Positions 58,136 through 64,000 of a stretch of 64,000 nt of DNA are shown here, one piece after another. The notes under the pieces were generated by a model. The model saw only the letters and a program-made list of their open reading frames with translations, was not told the origin of the DNA and did not search any database. How positions within the stretch are numbered: position 1 is the first letter of the stretch; each line of letters begins with the position of its first letter. Position numbers and translations under genes: made by a program. The DNA is from Apoderus coryli (Eukaryota > Arthropoda > Insecta > Coleoptera > Attelabidae). The stretch is taken from the NCBI GenBank assembly GCA_911728435.2, contig OU452199.1:21524860-21588859 (forward strand), given 5' to 3'.

Positions 58136-59049
58136 TACTAGATTTGTAGTTGTTATTTACACAGGGTGTCCCGGAAAATGTGGGAGATCTCTCGGATGCA
58201 GGCCTTTCTTACGGAGATACAGAGCCCTAAAAGGTCCGTTGAAAATCGATTTTTAAAATACTTTGTATAACATAAACAGTTTTATATGATGAACACAGGA
58301 CCTCTTAAAATAGTGTTCTTGAAACTGATTTATCTTGTTGAGTTTACTATGACACGCTAGACCTTATTGCTTAAATTTGAAACACCTTGTATATAAAGAC
58401 TTAAAGAATTTATCAATAATTAATGGAAAAAAAGTATTCTTGTTTACTGTCGATCAAAAGAACCATTTTTGAAAAAGAAAAAACAAATATTAAGCTTGTT
58501 TAATCAAAAAACATGTTTTAATAAATTAGAAAAAACAAACCTAAACAAAATCATAAAATAAAAAATTCAAATCATTAATTGTTCAAAAACTGTGGCAACA
58601 AAAAATAAAACTTTAAATCGGACTCAAACTTCTTGAATAACAGCTGTCATATAATAATATAATTGAGGCCTGAAGATTATCCTCGGAGAATCCAGTTTCC
58701 AAACTGAATCAACAGCGAAATAATGTATACTTCTAGCACAATTCTTTGTACAGATGAAATGGTATCCATAAATTTACATAACACACAGCCCACTTGTCAT
58801 CACTGCATGTTATTTTTTGTCAAAAATAGTTCTTTGGTCAACAGTACCTAAACAAAAATACCTTTTTTTAGTTGAACATTCAGGCTACTCAGATTTATAC
58901 TACAAGGTGTAAGAAATGTAACCATTAGGTCTAGAACTTAGTGCACCCCCGGTAAACCGATTTTCAAAGGCGCTCGTTAGATGCCGTTATTTTCGTAATG
59001 AAGGCCTGTAGGAAAAAAATATTACCTTTAACAACTTATCACATTATTT
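58136..59049. other. Intergenic DNA with MITE-like terminus
   Basis: ACACAGGGTGTCCCGGAAAA at 58160 is the form of end seen on many insect MITEs, and TACTACAAGGTGTAAGAAAT at 58900 might be a diverged partner. No coding sequence. Confidence 0.45.
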
Positions 59050-59188
59050 TTAGCTCTCCATATCATATAATATGTAATACATGTATATATGGAGACTATT
59101 AGTTTCATGAAAAAAAAAAATTTTTTTAATTTCACCGGAAATACTTGTTTTTGGTCATTTTATACATAAATAAGTAGTTTTAAAAAAA

Positions 59189-59219
<31 letters not shown>

Positions 59220-60928
59220 ATGCACGATAACGCAAAAACCGCTGAACAGATTTTAACCAAATTTGGTACAAAAATACTATTGGACATGGCAAGGAGCTGA
59301 TTAGATTTTGGGAAACATTGAGCGTAGGCAAAGGGTTTAAAAGAGGGTTCAAAAATTAAAAAAATTCATAGTTCTTAAACTTATCCGAAATACTGCATAA
59401 TTTTTTACGCATTTAATTGAATATAACCTAAAATATTGAACATAAAATATTAGACCACATTGACGTTCGAAAATAGTGTAAAATGGGGTAAAAAAGATTA
59501 AAAAAAAACGTATTTCTTAAAAATAGCAGAAATATTAACTAGTTATTTATAGTTTTGATAGAATATAACCTATAAAATGTGTCATGAATAACTTACTTTC
59601 ATAGGCGTTCGTAAATAGTGGAAAAGGGGTCAAAATATAAAAAAAAAATATATTTCCTAAACTTATTCGAAATATGGAATAATTTTTCATAGCTGTGATA
59701 CAATATAAGCTAAAAAATATTCCATAAAAGAATTGGTTCACACAGGCGTTCGAAAATAGTTTAAAAAAAGGGTCAAAAACGAAAAAAAAAACGTTTCCCA
59801 AATATAGCAGAGAAATTGGCTAATTATATATAGCTTTGATATAAGATAACCTAAAAAATGCAGCATAAAATTTTTATTCACATAGGCGTTCGTAAATAGT
59901 AGAAAAAGGGGTAAAATAAAAAAAAATTAAAATGTAAAAATTTTTATATTTAACTAGATGAATTGGTGTTAAAAATACACGACAAAAATTAATGTACCAT
60001 AGGCGTCCGTGAAAATTCTATAAAAGGGTCAGAAAAAATTTGTATTCGTGATAACTCAAAAACCACTTAACGGATTTTAACCACATTTGGTACGAAAATA
60101 CTACAGGATATTTATAGGTGGTGATTAACATTGAGCGTAGGCAAGGGGTTTAAAAGAGGGTTCAAAAATTTAAAAAATCATAGTTCTTAAACTTATCCGA
60201 AATATTGAATAATTTTTTATAGTTGTGATAGAATATAACCTAAAAAATGTTACATAAAAAAATTAGTTCACACAGGCGTTCGAAAATAGTGTTAAAAAAG
60301 GGTCAAAAACGAAAAAAAAATGTTTCCCAAATATACCAGAAAAATTGGCTAATTATAGATAGCTTTGATATAAGATAACCTAAAAAATGCAGCATAAAAT
60401 TTTTATTCACATAGGCGTTCGTAAATAGTAGAAAAAGGGGTAAAATAAAAAAAAAATAAAATGTAAAAAATTTTATATTTAACTAGTTGAATTGGTGTTA
60501 AAAATACACGACAAAAATTAATGTTCCATAGGCGTCCGTGAAAATTCTATAAAAGGGTCAGGAAAAAATTGTATCCGTGATAACTCAAAAACCACTTAAC
60601 GGATAACCTACAACATGCAGCATAACAATTTTGTTTACATAGGCGTTCGTAAATAGTAGAAAAGGGGGCAAAATAAATTTTATAATAAAACTAAAAAAAA
60701 ATCAATTATTTTGCGTACAAGAATTTAGCCTAGATCTGAGATATATAATATCTGCGTTTAAATAGTGCCTCCAAAGAGAAGAAAAAGGCACAAAACCCGA
60801 TACAAAAAAAAAAAAAAATAGCTGATGTCTAAAACAAAACAAAAATTTAGATAAATGACAAAAAGGTCATAAAATTATTACTTTTACACTTAAATATGGA
60901 GAGCTATTCGTGCCTCGAGGGCAACAGC
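59050..60928 (-). mobile_element. Helentron/HINE-like element H8, full length
   Basis: In plus orientation it begins TTAGCTCTCCATATCATATA, has a clean GTCT microsatellite at about 59191-59220 (roughly seven repeats), and ends ATTCGTGCCTCGAGGGCAAC followed by AGCT. It is built of the same degenerate modules as H1-H4. Longest intact microsatellite of the copies here. No coding capacity. Confidence 0.82.
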
Positions 60929-61089
60929 TAGTTTTCTTATAGTATAATGATTTACATACATCTCCCTTATTAAGATATATTAGTTTTTCAAATTAAAATC
61001 GATGTCTTTGAATTTCGAAAGAATTGAAATTATTTGATTTCTTCGATATTCCAAATTGACAGTGATAATTAATATCTATCACAATATAT

Positions 61090-61644
61090 GGCTCTGGTGC
61101 CCTAGCCTGCAGCTCGAAATAACTACTTTTTTTGGATTTTTTTTTTATGTGATCATTAAATAGACTATTTTGAACATAATTAGCTATGGTATTTTCACTT
61201 TTTTTAAGTTGATTATAAAATAAACTAGATTATGTACTCACGCATACTATGGTACTAAATGTGTTAAAATAGTACTTATATCAATTCAGTTTAATAGAAG
61301 TTCCATAGTTACATCAATTCTTGGATAACTTTGTACATATTGGACCTCGTATTGGACAATAAGTTCAAATATTTATGTAGTTTTAATTTCAGTAATAAAT
61401 ATTATCATTTTCTCAATAATAAACAGTTCTAATTAAAATTGGTTATGTTTGGTATTATTTAATTTGAAACAAATGTCATTATTCTTCAATCAGTATCAAT
61501 GTTGCCAGATTTTATTTTCATTCTACATAATAATTTGATATTCAATATTTTCATTTTTGTAGTAAAAGGAACGCAAAATATCACTGTCATTTAAACTCGA
61601 TTTCTCACAACCTGTCAATCGAAATAGTGCAAAAAATGGTTGGT
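61090..61644. repeat. Flank of the array, right arm of the large inverted repeat
   Basis: Reverse complement of 28663-29211 with only scattered differences (for example ACCTGTCAATC here against GACAGTTTGT there). It borders the inverted 20-bp array directly (AAAATGGTTGGTAGGAGG). Confidence 0.93.
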
Positions 61645-63935
61645 AGGAGGTTAGTTAGGTAGGTAGGAGGTTAATTAGGTAGGTAGGAGGTTAGTTAGGT
61701 AGGTAGGGGGTTAGTTAGGTAGGAGGAGGTTAGATAGGTAGGAGGTTAGTTAGGTAGGTAGGGGGTTAGTAAGGTAGGTAGGAGGTTAGTTAGGTAGGTA
61801 AGGGTTTGGTCGGTAGGTAGATAGTTAGTTAGGTAGGTAGGAGGTTTGGTCGGTAGGTAGATAGTTAGTTAGGTAGGTAGTTAAGTAGGAAAGCCCTTGC
61901 TAAGTGCAGGCCCGATATGTGCGCATGAGGTTTAAGTTTCAGATTAGTTAGGTAGGTAGGTAGGAGGTTAGTTAGGTTGGTAGGAGGTTAGTTAGGTAGG
62001 TAGGAGGTTAATTAGGTAGGTAGGAGGTTTGGTCGGTAGGTAGATAGTTAGTTAGGTAGGTAGTTAAGTAGGAAAGCAAGGGCGAAGCCCTTGCTAAGTG
62101 CAGGCCCGATATGTGCGCATGAGGTTTAAGTTTCAGATTAGTTAGGTAGATAGGAGGTTAGTAAGGTAGGTAGGAGGTTAGATAGGTAGGTAGGAGGTTA
62201 GTTAGGTAGGTAGGAGGTTAGTTAGGTAGGTAGGGGGTTAGTAAGGTAGGTAGGAGGTTAGTTAGGTAGGTAGGAGGTTAGTTAGGTAGGTATGAGGTTA
62301 GTTAGGTAGGTAGGAGGTTAGTTAGGTAGGTAGGAGGTTAGTTAGGTAGGTAGGAGGTTAGTTAGGTAGGTAGGAGGTTAGTAAGGTAGGTAGGAGGTTA
62401 GTAAGGTAGGTAGGAGGTTAGTTAGGTAGGTAGGAGGTTAGTTAGGTAGGTAGGAGGTTTGGTCGGTAGGTAGATAGTTAGTTAGGTAGGTAGTTAAGTA
62501 GGAAAGCAAGGGCGAAGCCCTTGCTAAGTGCAGGCCCGATATGTGCGCATGAGGTTTAAGTTTCAGATTAGTTAGGTAGGTAGGAGGTTAGTTAGGTTGG
62601 TAGGAGGTTAGTTAGGTAGGTAGGAGGTTAATTAGGTAGGTAGGAGGTTTGGTCGGTAGGTAGATAGTTAGTTAGGTAGGTAGTTAAGTAGGAAAGCAAG
62701 GGCGAAGCCCTTGCTAAGTGCAGGCCCGATATGTGCGCATGAGGTTTAAGTTTCAGATTAGTTAGGTAGGTAGGAGGTTAGTAAGGTAGGTAGGAGGTTA
62801 GATAGGTAGGTAGGAGGTTAGTTAGGTAGGTAGGAGGTTAGTTAGGTAGGTAGGGGGTTAGTAAGGTAGGTAGGAGGTTAGTTAGGTAGGTAGGAGGTTA
62901 CTTAGGTAGGTATGAGGTTAGTTAGGTAGGTAGGAGGTTAGTTAGGTAGGTAGGAGGTTAGTTAGGTAGGTAGGAGGTTAGTTAGGTAGGTAGGAGGTTA
63001 GTAAGGTAGGTAGGAGGTTAGTAAGGTAGGTAGGAGGTTAGGTAGGTAGGGGGTTAGTAAGGTAGGTAGGAGGTTAGTTAGGTAGGTAGGAGGTTAGTTA
63101 GGTAGGTAGGAGGTTTGGTCGGTAGGTAGATAGTTAGTTAGGTAGGTAGTTAAGTAGGAAAGCAAGGGCGAAGCCCTTGCTAAGTGCAGGCCCGATATGT
63201 GCGCATGAGGTTTAAGTTTCAGATTAGTTGGGTAGGTAGGTAGGAGGTTAGTTAGGTAGGTAGGAGGTTAGTTAGGTAGGTATGAGGTTAGTTAGGTAGG
63301 TAGGAGGTTAGTAAGGTAGGTAGGAGGTTAGTTAGGTAGGTAGGAGGTTAGTAAGGTAGGTAGGAGGTTAGTTAGGTAGGTAGGAGGTTAGTTAGGTAGG
63401 TATGAGGTTAGTTAGGTAGGTAGGAGGTTAGTTAGGTAGGTAGGAGGTTAGTTAGGTAGGTAGGAGGTTAGTTAGGTAGGTAGGAGGTTAGTAAGGTAGG
63501 TAGGAGGTTAGTTAGGTAGGTAGGAGGTTAGTTAGGTAGGTAGGAGGTTAGTAAGGTAGGTAGGAAGTTAGTTCGGTAGGTAGGAGGTTAGTAAGGTAGG
63601 TAGGAGGTTAGTTAGGTAGGTAGGAGGTTAGTTAGGTAGGTAGGAGGTTAGTAAGGTAGGTAGGAGGTTAGTTAGGTAGGTAGGAGGTTAGTTAGGTAGG
63701 TAGGAGGTTAGTAAGGTAGGTAGGAGGTTAGTTCGGTAGGTAGGAGGTTAGTAAGGTAGGTAGGAGGTTAGTTAGGTAGGTAGGAGGTTTGGTCAGTAGG
63801 TAGGTAGTTAGTTAGGTAGGTAGTTAAGTAGGAAAGCAAGGGCGAAGCCCTTGCTAAGTGCAGGCCTGATATGTGCGCATGAGGTATAAGTTTCAGATTA
63901 GTTAGGTAGGTAGGAGGTTAGTTAGGTTGGTAGGA
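61645..63935. repeat. 20-bp minisatellite with six hairpin modules (right inverted arm)
   Basis: Units GTAGGTAGGAGGTTAGTTAG, the reverse complement of the left array. Modules lie at about 61880-61945, 62068-62140, 62498-62570, 62690-62760, 63160-63230 and 63828-63900, five of them with an intact GCAAGGGCGAAGCCCTTGC. The first module (61880) reads GGAAAGCCCTTGCTAAG, having lost one arm of the hairpin. Unit order differs from the left array although the outer flanks are nearly identical. Unique sequence resumes after 63935. Confidence 0.95.
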
Positions 63936-64000
63936 TACAGAGATAATATGTCAAACTTTTTTTCCCGTCACAGAAAAAATATATAAATAATAAGGTCCTA

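Noticed and set aside
1..64000. tRNA, rRNA or other standard RNA genes
   Set aside because: I looked for conserved tRNA box sequences and ribosomal RNA landmarks and saw none that I could support; a dedicated search could still find a degenerate one.

Overview
The window is eukaryotic, AT-rich and repeat-dominated, and reads as insect nuclear DNA. The support is: short introns with GT..AG borders, P-element/THAP, pogo/Tigger, hAT, Harbinger-like, R1-clade and Jockey/CR1-type transposon remains, minisatellites containing TTAGG (the insect telomere pentamer), and one intact single-exon gene with a pipsqueak-type DNA-binding domain of the distal-antenna type. I cannot fix the order from sequence alone; an aphid/hemipteran or beetle genome would fit. 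Few host genes are visible: the distal-antenna-like gene (50360..51310, minus) and a possible three-exon small-peptide gene (30527..34432, plus). Nearly everything else is mobile or tandemly repeated.

Layout, left to right. 1-1062 is a 110-bp satellite. 1063-6780 is AT-rich DNA with a pair of decayed candidate exons (3692-4095) and a small inverted-repeat element (6221-6664). 6785-10140 is a 182-bp satellite with higher-order structure. 10436-11860 is a decayed non-LTR reverse transcriptase interrupted by a 780-bp hAT-type element with an 8-bp target duplication, followed by a Harbinger-like element. 15468-21200 is a 16-bp minisatellite (CTAACCTCCTACCTAC) punctuated by a roughly 75-bp module carrying a perfect GC-rich hairpin. 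Two different 5'-truncated R1-clade retrotransposons sit in it, in the same orientation and the same register. 21201-24760 holds P-element-like DNA with a THAP exon. 25956-29211 is a related 20-bp minisatellite plus a 549-bp unique flank, and both recur in inverted orientation at 61090-63935.

Between those inverted arms lie: a truncated second P/THAP element (29212-30037); the small-peptide gene, whose second intron carries a pogo/Tigger element; four long and several short copies of a Helentron/HINE-like element (34636-42245, 43282-44816, 59050-60928), nested in each other and in a TA-flanked inverted-repeat element; a 1.84-kb foldback element; a 2.83-kb inverted-repeat P/THAP-like element with an exact 8-bp target duplication (45854-48684); the distal-antenna-like gene; and more non-LTR fragments (55518-58135).

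The most system-like observation is the minisatellite itself. Three arrays share a conserved hairpin module, have telomere-like unit composition, and in the 16-bp version serve as the insertion target of a site-specific R1-clade retrotransposon family. This parallels the TRAS/SART elements of insect telomeres, but with a different target repeat.
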